Source of the DNA: Branchipolynoe longqiensis
Taxonomy: Eukaryota > Annelida > Polychaeta > Phyllodocida > Polynoidae
Direction: 5' to 3'
Assembly: GCA_030323885.1 (NCBI GenBank)
Contig: JASIRB010000175.1
Span: 144,001-208,000, forward strand
Length of the DNA: 64,000 nt
This document shows positions 1-10,321 of the stretch, one piece after another (position 1 is the first letter of the stretch; each line of letters starts with the position of its first letter). Position numbers and translations under genes: made by a program. A model generated the notes under the pieces. The model made no database searches. It saw only the letters and a list, made by a program, of their open reading frames with translations, and was not told the origin of the DNA.

Positions 1-39
1 ACTGACCTCAGGCAAGGGGCCACATTGATAGGTATAGGC

Positions 40-205
40 GTGGATAGGGTAATGACATCAGGGAGTCTAGGTGGTGTAATGGTTAGCGCACGAGCCGGAA
101 TGCAAGAGGTGTGGGTTCGAGTGTGTGCGTTGTGGGCTTGTTTGTTGGGGTTTTTCATCCTGGCACCACCTAAGGCGTAAATAAACCAACCAATTAATCA
201 ATGAA
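40..205 (+). repeat. tRNA-derived SINE, family B
   Basis: A tRNA-like head with an A-box-like segment (GTGTAATGGTTAGC near 76) and a B-box-like GGTTCGAG near 114 is followed by a short body and a tail made of CCAACCAATTAATC. The same upstream stretch (TAGGCGTGGATAGGGT) and head recur near 24565, so this is a repeat family and not a tRNA gene. No acceptor-stem pairing suitable for a functional tRNA was seen. Confidence 0.55.
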
Positions 206-210
206 TCAAT

Positions 211-480
211 GTGAGGATGGGTACCTACTTGTGACAGTGCACATTCATGGCAACTCTATAGTGATGCCCCACTGGAAAACCATGCTGCCCAGCACCGTGC
301 CCCAATTTCCCACGCAAATCACATTGTCCTGATACTGAGCTAACCAGTCCATACCCTATCCTAGTAATGGCGAGCACCTGGTTATATAGCGACAAGTATC
401 AATTTTGTAAGTCATTGGTTTGACTTGGCCAGAATTTGAGCTCCCAACCTTTCGCATGGGAAGCCTGTCCACCGCTTTCG
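211..480 (-). repeat. SINE family A, minus strand
   Basis: Reverse-complement copy of the commonest SINE in the window. In element orientation it has a tRNA-like head, a fixed junction (GAGTCAAACCAATGACTT), a body containing TTGATACTTGTCGC and GGCATTATTAGGATAGGGCA, then a 3' part with GACTTGTGACAGTGC. This copy is diverged and its head is degraded. Confidence 0.7.
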
Positions 481-731
481 GTGTTTATTTATTTGGACAT
501 TATATAGTCAAATTTGAAATGTAATACTAAATGGTCAGTTTTGTAATAATTGTTTTATGTTATGTACATTTCAGTTGAAATGGATCGAGTCGGAGGGGAG
601 CTGGCCGAACACTGGAGAAGGGGGTGCGGTTAGGTCATTGATAGCACTGACCCGGTATCCAGGTTGCTGCAACTCCACCCCTTTCGGCTTCGCGGCTTAA
701 GAATCTTCTTGGTTGTCCATCTGCGGCGACG

Positions 732-800
732 ATGACAGAAGCTCGTCATGATAGAAGCTCATCATGATAGAAGCTCATCAATGATAGAAGCTCATCATTT
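732..800. repeat. 16-17 bp tandem repeat
   Basis: About four tandem copies of ATGATAGAAGCTCATC lie here. There are small differences between copies. No coding role is apparent. Confidence 0.7.
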
Positions 801-1590
801 GGTGTGAACACGTCGATGACTGATGACTCCAATTCGTGCTCGAAATGTGCGGAGACATGTTGGACATGTGTGTGTAGCTGCAGTCGGAGAGTGGTGGGTG
901 AAGGAGACGATCTTTCCTCTGCTGACGCATTTGTTTAGCTTGAGATATATGATCAGTTTCACAGATCATATGGTGAGTAGATAGAAGCAGATGCATTGCA
1001 TATTTAATAATATGCGTATAAGTGCTTATACAGACCTGTGCACTCAACCTCGCAGCTTTCAGTATTGTCAAAGCTATTTTCAATCTCAAATGACTTTTAG
1101 TAGCACTTTTACTTTTAAAAATATAAAATTACATAAGGGGAACTATTAGTTTCCCATTACACTTATAGGATAAAACATGGATATATATATTAAATTTTAA
1201 GTGAATGACGATTCCATAATGAAACAAACAAATCCGTATTCAGTGTTCGATTCCATAACAAATACGGAAGAATACGAAGGGTACACAGGTCTGCTTATGC
1301 CTTATATATGTGTTCTAAAATTTGGAAGGAACTGAATATAAAGTATAACACAAATATAATAAGGACCGAGGTAAAGTGTTACATGTAGGGGGCGCCACTG
1401 TGTGTAAGGCCAGGGTGGGGTGGGGGTGGGGGGGGGGGTTACACAACAGGTGCCTAGGCCGGCTTCAGCCTAGCTATCATAGCTAAGGTGAGGCCTGTCT
1501 AAACCGGTCTTTTCTTTCTTAATTTAAAAAAATTCGTCTGGAGTGGTTCTCCTGCACTAGTGTATAACTGATGATATGAAGGTAGTATTT
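801..1590. other. Non-coding stretch, no gene seen
   Basis: AT-rich DNA with a G-run near 1418-1438. The only long frame is a 103-codon minus-strand one (778-1089) with no recognisable domain and a composition that follows the local DNA. I see no gene here. Confidence 0.5.
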
Positions 1591-1591
1591 G

Positions 1592-2410
1592 AGCACCTAC
1601 CCGGATCTCCACCAGACAGGATGGCCGAATGAGTTAGAGCGTCCGTCTCGCATGCTGGTAGATCGTGGGGTCGTGGGTTCGAGTCCTGGTCGAGTCAAAC
1701 CAATGACTTTAAAATTGATACTTGTCACTTCCTAGCCAGGCGCTCGGCATTATTAGGATAGGGCAAGGACTGGTGTGCTCAGTGTCAGGATAATGTGACT
1801 GAGTGGGATACCAGGTCATGGTGCCGGTGGCCTGGTTTCCCAGTGGGACAGCACTATAAAGTCGCCATGAGTGCGCACTGTCACAAGTCGGTACCCGTCC
1901 TGATATGACCTTAGATGTTGCTAGGATGTAAAACAACAACAAACCTACCCGGATCTTGGGCCGGACTGTGATCCGGCATGGTCTGTGGCGATCCGGAGTC
2001 ATCCATGGCTCATCCATGGCTCATCCTTGGTGATCTGTGGTTGGTCCGGCCTCGTCCGAGGTCTGCCCCGGATGTTTTAAAATGTTTAAAACATCGGGGG
2101 CGGTCCGGGGCATTTTGTGATCCGGGCTCGATCCGGCATTGTCCTGGGGTAATCCGGGGGTGGTCCTGGTAGTCCGGGGGTGCTCCGGGGGTAGTCCGTG
2201 TACTGTCCGGAGCCACAGTTTAACCCGGACCAGCCCCGACATAGCCACGGAGACAACTCCCGGACTGCCAGGATGAGCACGGATTAGCCATGGATCACAA
2301 CGGAGAAAGTCCACTTCAAGTCCGGGACTACTCCATGGACACACCGGGTAGTCCGGGGGGTGGTCCTGCTCAGTCCGGGGCTAGTCCATGCCTCATCCGG
2401 GTAGGTGCGA
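1592..2410. mobile_element. TCCGG-rich inverted-repeat element interrupted by a SINE
   Basis: Ends are a 14-bp inverted repeat, GCACCTACCCGGAT at the left and its complement at the right. The interior after the SINE is filled with irregular TCCGG and GTCCGGGG units and a small palindrome (TTTTAAAATGTTTAAAACAT). A family-A SINE sits about 16 bp inside the left end. The many overlapping frames through 1978-2475 come from the GC-rich repetition and are not genes. Confidence 0.55.
1611..1944 (+). mobile_element. SINE family A, full length, with target duplication
   Basis: Complete SINE: the head starts near CAGACAGGATGGCCGAATG, then a B-box-like GTGGGTTCGAGTCC, the conserved body and the tail GGATGTAAAACAACAACAAA. 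The sequence CCTACCCGGATCT is found on both sides (near 1596 and 1946), a good target-site duplication. It splits the 14-bp-TIR element around it and is therefore younger. Confidence 0.8.
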
Positions 2411-2494
2411 CTGCGAGGCCAAAAATGACCAAAATAGCGATTTTATCTGGGACCGTCCAGGGGTGGTCTGGCTAAAAATCTGGGGCTCGTTCTG

Positions 2495-2632
2495 GTAGGT
2501 GTTCTCTGTGGCGGAGTGGTTAGAGTGTCTGACTTTTTTTCTAGGTCGGACTCCTAATCTGAAGGTCAGTGGTTCGATTCCCTGTGCCCCCACCTCTACC
2601 AATTTGGATTTCCACCGCTGTGTATAACTTAC
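2495..2632 (+). repeat. tRNA-like repeat, family C
   Basis: Contains GTGGCGGAGTGGTTAGAGTG and GTGGTTCGATTCCC, spaced like the A and B boxes of a tRNA with an insertion in the D-to-anticodon region. It is followed by a flank ending in CCACCGCTGTGTATAACTT. An inverted relative with the same flank is at 18184-18325, so this is a dispersed tRNA-derived repeat. The anticodon region resembles tRNA-Arg(CCT), but the fold is damaged. Confidence 0.55.
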
Positions 2633-2904
2633 AGTGTCATCAAAGGCCAGTTGCTCTCATACCATGTCTATGTGATGTTGGAGGTTAAAAATCCCTTGGG
2701 TCGGTATAAGTGTAGACTCGGGCTTTCTATCGACAAACTGTCTAATGGTGAAAACAAGCCTATTCAGGCTTATCCATGATAGGCAGTATAAATCTTCAAC
2801 AACAAAAGGTGTGACTGGGGCTAAGACTGTCAATGGCGGTAAGGTTTGTTCTTCCTGTCTTCTAGTGGTTCTGAGGCTTATGTTATGTTGAAGATTCTCC
2901 ATAT

Positions 2905-2909
2905 CTAGA

Positions 2910-2944
<35 letters not shown>

Positions 2945-2945
2945 T
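2905..2945. repeat. (TA)n microsatellite
   Basis: A run of alternating T and A of about 40 bases. Confidence 0.9.
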
Positions 2946-3558
2946 GCATATTATATATGAATAAGGTACTCACATATTTTATTATGACATTCTAATGACA
3001 ATTGTCACTGTACGCTTGTATTTGATGTAATTCTTTTTATTTCACTTGCTTGTTCCGTTCTGAGGTTATAGTGTCGTGGGGAGCCAGATGGGGGCGCCAC
3101 CATAAGTGTCAAGCAACGAACAAGGGAGCGGAACTACTAGGTTGGTAATTACTTCCGTGAAATTCATATACAAGTATAATATAGAAAAATAGTCTTTTAT
3201 ATATATATATTTACCATATGTGATAAATAACTGTCACTAGTTAAAAATGCAGGAAAGTAAATATGATTAACAAAAGCACATGACCTGCATCATGTCAATG
3301 TCAACAACACGTGCAAAGCAATCAGAAGGCTGCATTTTGGTCACGTAACCCAGCTGACAAATGAACCCTATCAATCTTCATTGCAGACAAATGAAAATAT
3401 CTTGAAAATCGCACCATATACCATCAAATGGCTTTGTACACAGAGACAACATGTTTATCAATCTGATGATGGTAAATTTATAAGAGGGTCATTTGCCATT
3501 TAGCAGGGCTGACCACTGAAAGGTTTCACCCATAGAGATAGTATGGGTGATGCAACAC
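2946..3558. other. Non-coding, AT-rich
   Basis: No frame with a recognisable product. Contains a GGGGGCGCCAC motif near 3090 that also occurs near 1390. Nothing else is supported. Confidence 0.4.
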
Positions 3559-3559
3559 C

Positions 3560-3790
3560 CTGCTTGGTCAAGTTTTTCCTATGGCTATGCGCGTTTTAGC
3601 CTTTTTGAGGACAGCTGGTGTGTACCATCAATTTGATCAATTAATAAAACCTTTTTGCTTTTATCTAGAATTTTATTTACCATGACCAAAAATTATATTA
3701 TTGTGAGCTTTTTAAATTCATGAGTGTCTATTGACATATACTTGAATGTATGTTTTTACATTATATGTAAACGCGATGGTTGAATAAAAA
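3560..3790 (+). repeat. Diverged repeat with inverted partner at 7790-8010
   Basis: Shares AGCCTTTTTGA.GRCAGCTGG, AGAATTTTATTTA, ATTCATGAGTGT and GCGATGGTT in the same order with the reverse complement of 7790-8010. Identity is imperfect and small gaps are needed. No coding potential was seen. Confidence 0.55.
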
Positions 3791-4795
3791 AACAAGTTTA
3801 ACCGTCGGGCTATTCCACCCCCGCTTTAGGCGAGCCTTCGTGTTAATGTTATGTAATTATTTCCTTGTGAATTTCCTTGGCCTTGCCGCTGGCCGCCGCA
3901 GCCTCTCGTCCCGTCTGCAGGTAGTCAGTCTCCGTCGGTGTCCGCCCCGTACTAAAGGCGGCCAGACAGAGTTTCGTCTAAATACTGGACTTTGCCTTCG
4001 CACGCATTTATCGGCCTAAAGGATATTTATATTAGGTTATTTCAACTAACCGGCTGTCCCCTTGCCGTTCGGGGTATATTAATGTTACTAAATTAATCCA
4101 GAACTAAGCAGTCAAGCTAGTGTTGCTGCTGCTGTCACGGTTAAGCCGCCTAAGTGCATGTCGTTATTTTAGCCAAAAGTAACACTACGTTAATTCTGTT
4201 AATATGTCTGTTATTATATTCCCGCAGATGGGTTAATCAACTGCATAAGGCCTATTCAGGCATAAGGCCCTTAATTACATATAAAGCAATCGAATATCAG
4301 GTTTTTCCATAGCAGTTAATCTACAATAATACTGGAGGAAAGTAAAGAATGCAAGGAACGTTCCAATTTACCCTTCCAAGAGCTCACGACTGTTTATTCT
4401 TACCGAAACTAACAAGATGGCGTAGTAGCAGGTTATATTATTATAGATAAATCCCCTCCCATGGTTATTTACGTTAAATAAGTTTAGAATTTCAAGAAAT
4501 AAGGCCTAAATCTCGGCTAAAACATCAGAGCGTGCAAAAACACGTCTGATGGGTCTGGGTCCGAATGCCCGACCTCCCTCTCGTTGCTTGGAAAGTCGCA
4601 ATTGACGTATCCAAGCAACGCGTTACGGCCGAGAACCTGCGGCCGCGCAAATGTTGGCGATTTGCGCACCCAATCCACCGAGTAGCCCGCATCTCTAGAT
4701 GCGAGTCACTCGGCACCAGTGCGCAAATGCCCAAGGTGAGCAGTCTCGCCCACTTCACTAGTCTATCATGGGAAGGCTGGGTTCCATAACTAGAG
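3791..4795 (-). repeat. ~1 kb dispersed repeat, inverted copy of the window's right end
   Basis: Its reverse complement aligns along its length with 63160-64000. Shared landmarks include GGCCTTATGC, GTAATTAAGGGCCTTATGCC, the GACGTNAATTGCGAC region, and the segment ending in CATCAGACGTG. The minus-strand frame at 4525-4758 is paralogous to the plus-strand frame at 63165-63383, but neither encodes a recognised domain. The family is unknown to me. Confidence 0.6.
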
Positions 4796-5277
4796 AGGTT
4801 ACAAAATGTTTAAGAGTAGTCATTGATGCCAGGGCACAGGAGGAGAGAGCCTTGAGGGTGGAGACTGGAGTGGTGAGATGTCTGTAGGGTAGGTGAGAGA
4901 GTCAGCATAGCGAGATGTAGCGGACATGAATCAGCACTCAACCCCGGGGTGGTGGGTGGGTGAAATGGAAGCGGTCCATTGCAGAGCTAAAAATGAAGTG
5001 AGGAAAGCGAGAGATCTAGATCACATGACCCGAAAAGTAAGTCGGACAACCTTGTTTGCGAATTATCTATGTTAGCAAGCCAACATATGCAATGAGGCGA
5101 ATTTTGTAGTCCATAGATACTTTAGCATATTTGAAGCGCATTTTGCAAAGGATGCAATAAGTTAGAAAAGGGCATGAGTTGATACAAAACTATAGATTAT
5201 GGCTTCAATGATTGATTCTCACTGGGGCTTATGCGGGGAATAATGGCTTAATGCTACAGAACACTGAGATGTTCTTA
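4796..5277. other. Non-coding stretch
   Basis: No open frame with a recognisable product and no repeat that I can tie to another place in the window. Confidence 0.4.
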
Positions 5278-6262
5278 TTCGCTGTCTATGATTGTGCAGA
5301 CTAGTAGCTAATGTAAAACACCCGCAGTACTCACACTTACCCTGAATGGTTACACAGAGTAGTTTCTGTTCAGAGTCCATATTAGGCAATTACTTCTTAA
5401 TACTACAAAAATAATTCAGAAACTAGCTGTATTTATAAGTGTTTAATATTATGAATGACATCACATGTACTCACTATTAAAGTCCCATTGATTTTGAGTT
5501 TCTGTAATTTTTTAAGCCTAATCATGTTAGGTTGATCATTATAATCTACCTTTCTTTCATTTAAAGTAACATTTATTTTAGATGGTAAACTTTGGAGATA
5601 TTTGAAGTGCAAATATGCTAAATTAATTTTGACATGCACGTTGAAATGATGTATTAATCCATATGCTTTAGCAGTAATCGGTTCTCTTAAATTGACTTTA
5701 TATTCCCTTCTGTGCAACAACAAATGCATACTAAGTTCACCAGTTTCTATTTCATTAGTCTATGCCGCTTTAACTTCTATGGCTACATACTAGGTGGTGC
5801 ACATAGTCCATATCATGCAATAACTACTTAATACCACAGATGAGGCCTCTTATGTACAGAAGGTGCTGTTAGTGGCAAATGTGCTACATGCTTCCAGTGT
5901 TTGGTAAGGTCATTTCACGTAGGGATAGAGTGTTGTGGTGCTCCTTCACAATTATGTAATCTCTCGACTTGGGGAAGGGTTCTTATTCTCCACAGCTATG
6001 ATTGTGCAGACTAGTTGCCGGTTAGAGTCTGTATAAGACACCCGCAGTACTCACACTTACCATGAATGGTTACACAGAGTAGTTAGTGTACAGAGTCCAT
6101 ATCAGGCAATACCTTCTTAATACTACAAAAATAAACCTGAACCTAGCTCTACTTGTCCCTTACCCTGCAAGGTTACACACAGTAGTTTCTACTCTCGGTC
6201 TATAATAAAATAATTGTTTGATATTATGAAGGACATCACCTGTGCTTACTGTTAAAGTTCAA
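5278..6262. repeat. ~0.7 kb two-copy direct duplication
   Basis: Segments at 5278-5425 and 5990-6150 share GATTGTGCAGACTAGT, ACACCCGCAGTACTCACACT, GAATGGTTACACAGAGTAGT and TTCTTAATACTACAAAAATA. A second pair, ATTATGAATGACATCACATG (5447) and ATTATGAAGGACATCACCTG (6220), continues the register. The duplicated unit is about 715-770 bp. A MITE-like segment lies in the first unit. Confidence 0.65.
5477..5755 (+). mobile_element. TTAA-type MITE (family M1), diverged
   Basis: Begins TTAAAG and carries the M1 landmarks TTTTGAGTTTCTGT, GATCATTATAATCTACC, GAGATATTTGAAGTGCAAA and TTCCCTTCTGTG. The right terminus is not clear. Confidence 0.5.
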
Positions 6263-6732
6263 CCTCTCTGACGATTGTGAGTTTCTCTTAATTTCCTCAT
6301 GCTAAGGATATGAGCTTGCGTGTGACTGCATGCCTTGGACTCAACAACTTTAGTTTGAGAAAAAGGCATTGCACCACGCTCCCCGACTAAGACATCATTA
6401 GCTATCCTGATACATTTGAAATTCGAAGGCTGAAGCTGTGTATTAACTGTTAGAGCGCCAGTGGACACTTTCATTGAGGAGCTGGGTTTTGAATCCGAAA
6501 ATGGAGAGTGGTCACCATGGCTACAGACACCATGCGATTGAACCGGAACACTCAAATTAACATTACTTACATATGTTGCGCTGGGTAAAGAATCAGCTGT
6601 ATTAAATGTAATCTTCAAGGGTAGCGCAATTGAGGGTACGGTTCCCTTAGGGCTACTGTTTATAGCTACTTCACAAGAGAGTAGAATTAGGAATGTTACA
6701 ATTAACTCTATGCTGACAAGCTTCATTAACAT
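6259..6732 (-). CDS. Possible small secreted protein (157 aa), unrecognised
   Basis: Uninterrupted minus-strand frame of 157 codons. The N-terminus (MLMKLVSIELIVTFLILL) has the shape of a signal peptide, with a likely cleavage after residues 25-27 near SCEVAINS. The rest is Ser/Thr/Pro-rich with a few cysteines (SHGVCSHG, FKCIRIAN, SKACSHTQ) and no recognised domain. I chose the start because two methionines directly precede the hydrophobic core. It ends inside the two-copy duplicated segment, so the 3' end may be recent. It could be a terminal exon, a real secreted protein or a chance frame. Confidence 0.35.
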   Translation of the reverse strand: MLMKLVSIELIVTFLILLSCEVAINSSPKGTVPSIALPLKITFNTADSLPSATYVSNVNLSVPVQSHGVCSHGDHSPFSDSKPSSSMKVSTGALTVNTQLQPSNFKCIRIANDVLVGERGAMPFSQTKVVESKACSHTQAHILSMRKLRETHNRQRG

Positions 6733-6740
6733 TAACCTTC

Positions 6741-7250
6741 ATGGAGCCGATGTCAGAGCCTGAGCAACCTTATGATTCAACTTGCTACCACTTGATAAAC
6801 ATTTGTAAATGTATCTTACGCCGATCTTTATCCAACACAGTCACCCCTGGTAAATCCTCCTTAATTAACGACGCCACATCAGGAACAATACTTGATGAGG
6901 ATTGCTCAGGCCCTAACCCTAAAAAACCGAGGCAGGGGCCTTCGAGCCCCCCACCGGTTTAAGAGCTGTTGACCTGAGCTTGGACCTGCACTCAATCTCC
7001 CGATGATTACTGCTGCGACCCCGATTAAAGGCACACCAGCCACAGATATGGCAATACTTCCGAGGAAACCACCCGTGAATGGTACTAAAACCAGTCCTTC
7101 CCGGCATTCCAGATGGTGCACACCGCACCATCCACAGACTTATCATGAATATCACGTTGCAGATGACTGGCATTGGACTGGCCTTTAACACTTTTCTTGC
7201 CAAGGTTGCGTTGACCTGTCCCGTACATGTACCACTACACATCTTTGATT
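6741..7250. other. Unassigned stretch with weak frames
   Basis: Plus-strand frame 6741-6962 (73 aa, ending PKKPRQGPSSPPPV) and overlapping minus-strand frames (6906-7121 with a glycine/isoleucine-rich hydrophobic stretch, 6919-7242) compete. None has a recognised domain and I do not choose among them. Confidence 0.25.
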
Positions 7251-7252
7251 GA

Positions 7253-7548
7253 TGGGTAGTACCGACTTGTGCACACTGATGGCGACTTTATAGTGCTGCC
7301 CCACTGGGAGACCAGGCCACCAGCACCATAAACTGATATCCCACTCAGTCACATTATCCTGACACTGAGACAGCCAGTCCTTGCCCTATCCTAATAATGC
7401 CAAGCACCTGCCGAGCACTACAAGTATACATTTTAAAATCATTGGTTTAACTTGACCAGGGTTCCAACCCACAAACCCAGGAGTTCGGATTCCCTGATCT
7501 CTCAAAACAGGAGACGGACGCTCAACTCATTCGGCCATCCCGTCTGGT
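7253..7548 (-). mobile_element. SINE family A, minus strand, near full length
   Basis: Reverse complement shows the head (CCAGACGGGATGGCCGAATG) at the right end, the junction, the body and the 3' part with GTGCGCACT-like sequence at the left. The tRNA-like B box is partly duplicated, as in several other copies. Confidence 0.75.
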
Positions 7549-7718
7549 CCCAAAGGGAGCTGAAAACAGATACTAATATAGTCTGAAAATAATAGGTTTT
7601 ACTTGAAAGTAAAAATTAAACACCCCAAAAAACAATTCAAACAATGCATTTTAGACCATCATATAATCTCAGTCGATGCACATCCATAGAAGATCATTCT
7701 TCACACCTCATATCGGGT

Positions 7719-7785
7719 AATTGATTGATTGATTGGTGGTTGCTTTACGCCGTGTCGGCAGCATAGGCCATATTCACGGCGAGAA
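7719..7785 (+). repeat. (GATT)n-GGTGG...TTTACGCCGTG SINE tail-like repeat
   Basis: ATTGATTGATTGATTGGTGG followed by TTGCTTTACGCCGTGTCGGC. A related stretch is at 40482-40525. Similar tails are widespread in mollusc genomes, which is recalled knowledge and not a search result. Confidence 0.5.
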
Positions 7786-7789
7786 ATGT

Positions 7790-8010
7790 TTGTTTTTGTT
7801 CAAACCATCGCTTTTACATGTAAAAGCATAATATCAATTTTGTGTCAATGAACACTCATGAATTTTGTAAACTTACAATCATATAGTTTCTGGTCAAGCT
7901 AAATAAAATTCTGAATGATAGTACTATTCACCGATGAAATTTGTTTAAAAACCTATATGAGATGGTACAAACCAGCTGCCTTCAAAAAGGCTCAAATGCT
8001 TTCCTGTTTT
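7790..8010 (-). repeat. Inverted partner of 3560-3790
   Basis: Reverse complement shares an ordered set of short blocks with 3560-3790. See that entry. Confidence 0.55.
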
Positions 8011-8440
8011 ACTTTAGTAAAAAGGTCATGAATAAGTGCTTAACACACATATGTTTGTCACCACTGGTTCAGTGGTGTGAAGTCTGACACACTGACAAAT
8101 TATGCCCGTTCAGTTGACTCCAGCTTTAGAACCAGAATTAGGATACAACAACATGGAAACTGTCCCCACTTTCCCCACTTGATCTCAGTTGATCCTCAAC
8201 TGATCTCCCCAAATCGACCCTTTTTGACCTTCTCAAAACGAGGTCATCTCTGGATCAAAATGCCGTCTCTGACGTCATATGACGTTGGACCAGGTGTGCT
8301 ATTAAGGTACTCAGTTCGGGTTGCATTGTGTACACGCGTTGGCGTCTTCGGCGAACATTCAATCAGAATTTGTCAAGCGCTTCCCGCCCCCCCCCCACAC
8401 CTCCCACCGCCAACTGCGTCGCATGTATCGGGCCTGCCCG

Positions 8441-8616
8441 GCCGAGGCAAACCAATGACTTACTAAATTGATACTTGTCGCTTGCGACCTAGCCTGGCGC
8501 TTGGCATTACCTGGATAGGGCAAGGACTGGTTAGCTTAGTATCAGGATAATGTGACTGAGTGGGAAATCAGGTCATGATGCCAATGGCCTGATCTCCTAG
8601 TGGGACAGCACTATAA
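8441..8616 (+). repeat. SINE family A, body only
   Basis: Starts inside the junction (CAAACCAATGACTTA) and ends near ACAGCACTATAAATTAT, so both the head and the 3' end are missing. Confidence 0.7.
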
Positions 8617-8627
8617 ATTATAGTCCA

Positions 8628-8764
8628 GGGGCCGTATTCATGATGCGGTGTTAGCGAGCCAAAACTGGTTTTGGCCGGGATTTCTGGGTTAGCGGCGAAA
8701 ACTCAGTACGCAAGGAGTGCAAACACACCGAGTGTAAGCTAACACCGCATCGTGAATATGGGCC
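8628..8764. mobile_element. 137-bp MITE with ~27-bp inverted ends
   Basis: Left arm GGGCCGTATTCATGATGCGG and right arm GCATCGTGAATATGGGCC pair over about 27 bases including TGTTAGC. The element directly abuts the surviving RNase H coding sequence of the recombinase retroelement, so it probably inserted into that element. Confidence 0.7.
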
Positions 8765-9245
8765 ACTCGAAGAATGGACCATCGAATCCGACTCCACACT
8801 TAGAGGGGGCGGGGCATACTCCCCCAGAGGTTTCTTCTCGGAGGAATACCCCCAAGACTTAACCGACCACAACTACAACATCAATCAGCTCGAGGCGATC
8901 AACCTGATCGTCGCCCTCAACAGCTTGACCCCACCCGAACCCCAGAAATACACCGTCGTCGTAAACACCGATAACCAGGCCTCGCAACTAGTACTATCAT
9001 CTGGCGCCGGGCGTGACCCCGTACTCTGTGCCTGCACCCGCGAGGTCTGGAGGTTCGCCGCCACACGCAGCTGCCTAGTCAAGGTGGTCCACAAGCCAGG
9101 CAAGGAACTCGTACTTGCCGATGCACTCAGCAGGCGACATAACGACAGCGCAGCCGACACTCGGGCTCGTATCGGCTGCATGGAAAGAGGCCTCGAGCGT
9201 ATGAGAGTACATCACCGCTTGGACCAATACGGACCCCCACTCTAG
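8763..9245 (+). pseudogene. RNase H domain fragment of the YR retroelement
   Basis: The frame is open from the MITE boundary to a TAG at 9243-9245. The four acidic positions of retroelement RNase H can be read: Asp in IESDSTLRGGGAYS, Glu in NINQLEAINLIVAL, Asp in VVVNTDNQASQLV and Asp in LVLADALSRRH. It would remove RNA from the RNA-DNA hybrid during replication. It has no reverse transcriptase upstream and no reliable start codon, so it is a fragment. The next open frame, starting at 9272, is the recombinase. Confidence 0.75.
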
Positions 9246-9271
9246 CTCTGTCCCCTGGGAAGCTCGTATAA

Positions 9272-10227
9272 ATTGCCTCTCTCTTCCCAGGTGACCCAGA
9301 CGACGACCGAAGCCGCATACTGAAGCTACTCGACGCCGGACTATCCACTGGAACATGGAGGAACAAGCGACTGCAGTCGAAGAAATACACAGAATTCGCA
9401 AGGACGAGAGGATTCAACCCGCGAACGCCCACACAGATGGACATCATGGCCTACATCGCACACCTCGACAGGATACTCAGGTCCCCAGGCGCCGTACTCA
9501 ACTACCTGAGTGGAGCCCGGACCTGGACCCGACTGCTTGGCGGCTCACCTGAAGGATTCGACACCTACCTGGTCCAGCTGGTTAAGAAGGGAGTGACTCG
9601 ATCATCAATGCACGTCCCAGCGCCAGCCCCGCCCCTCTCCACGGCCCACCTAGAGGTTGTTGTGCGCTACTTCAAGGCCGGGGGCCCAGCTGCACTGGTC
9701 CTCGCATCCGCTACACTTATGATGTTCTTCACCCTCCTACGGCAGAGCAACGTCGTACTGCCCAACAGCCGATCAGCACGCCACACCCTCAGACGACGCG
9801 ACATCACCTACGACAAGGGCGACCTCCTCGTACATGTTCGTTCCACGAAAGCATCAAGATCACGAGCCGACCACTACACCATACGACTCCATCACATACC
9901 CAACTCCCAGTACTGCCCGGTCGGCGCGTGGCTTCGCTACGCCAAGTCGAACTCAGGCGGCCCCTCCGATCTCACATTCGTCACCACAGATCGACACCCG
10001 CTGACTGCCATGATACTGACCACCGCCATTCGGAAGGCCACCCGGATCCGGAGGCGTTCACCCTCCATGGACTCCGTAGAGGCGGAGCCCAAGCCTGCGC
10101 CCGGGCCGGGGCCACGACCGACGACATCCGACAACTCGGGGCATGGAGATCCGATGCCATGTACACCTATGTACCGAAAAAGGCTTTCTCGGAAGCCACT
10201 CGGGCACTCTCTACCTTATTTGGTTGA
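9272..10227 (+). pseudogene. Tyrosine recombinase of the YR retroelement, one frameshift
   Basis: Residues from SLFPGDPDDDRSRIL are open from 9272 without a stop; the first in-frame methionine is at 9437. The N-terminal SAM-like part (KKYTEFARTRGFNPRTPTQM) and the box I arginine in FFTLLRQSNVV are in one frame. The box II signature HGLRRGGAQA, the tryptophan in LGAWRSDAMYTYV and the nucleophilic tyrosine region lie one frame over, from about 10040 to a stop at 10225-10227. A single 1-nt indel near 10030-10060 explains this. It integrates circular DNA in intact relatives. The 3' end overlaps the first direct repeat. Confidence 0.8.
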
Positions 10228-10321
10228 GATTGCCGAAGACCTGTTGTTGTCATTTGTTCCTGTAACTGTGCGATTTCCTGATTAAATCCAGATTATGCCA
10301 CACCTGTCTCGTTGTGAATTG
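10222..10321 (+). repeat. Split direct repeat B1
   Basis: 100 bp beginning GGTTGAGATTGCCGAAGACC, repeated at 10648-10747 with one difference (CTCGTTG versus CTCATTG). Confidence 0.9.

Noticed and set aside
1611..1700. Possible tRNA-Leu/Ser gene (A and B boxes)
   Set aside because: Head of a SINE found in many copies with a common body and A-rich tail.
1978..2475. Several overlapping Pro/Gly/Arg-rich frames on both strands
   Set aside because: Produced by TCCGG repetition in a GC-rich inverted-repeat element; no conserved domain.
2495..2632. Possible tRNA-Arg gene
   Set aside because: A second inverted copy with the same non-tRNA flank exists and the D/anticodon region is disrupted; it is a tRNA-derived repeat.
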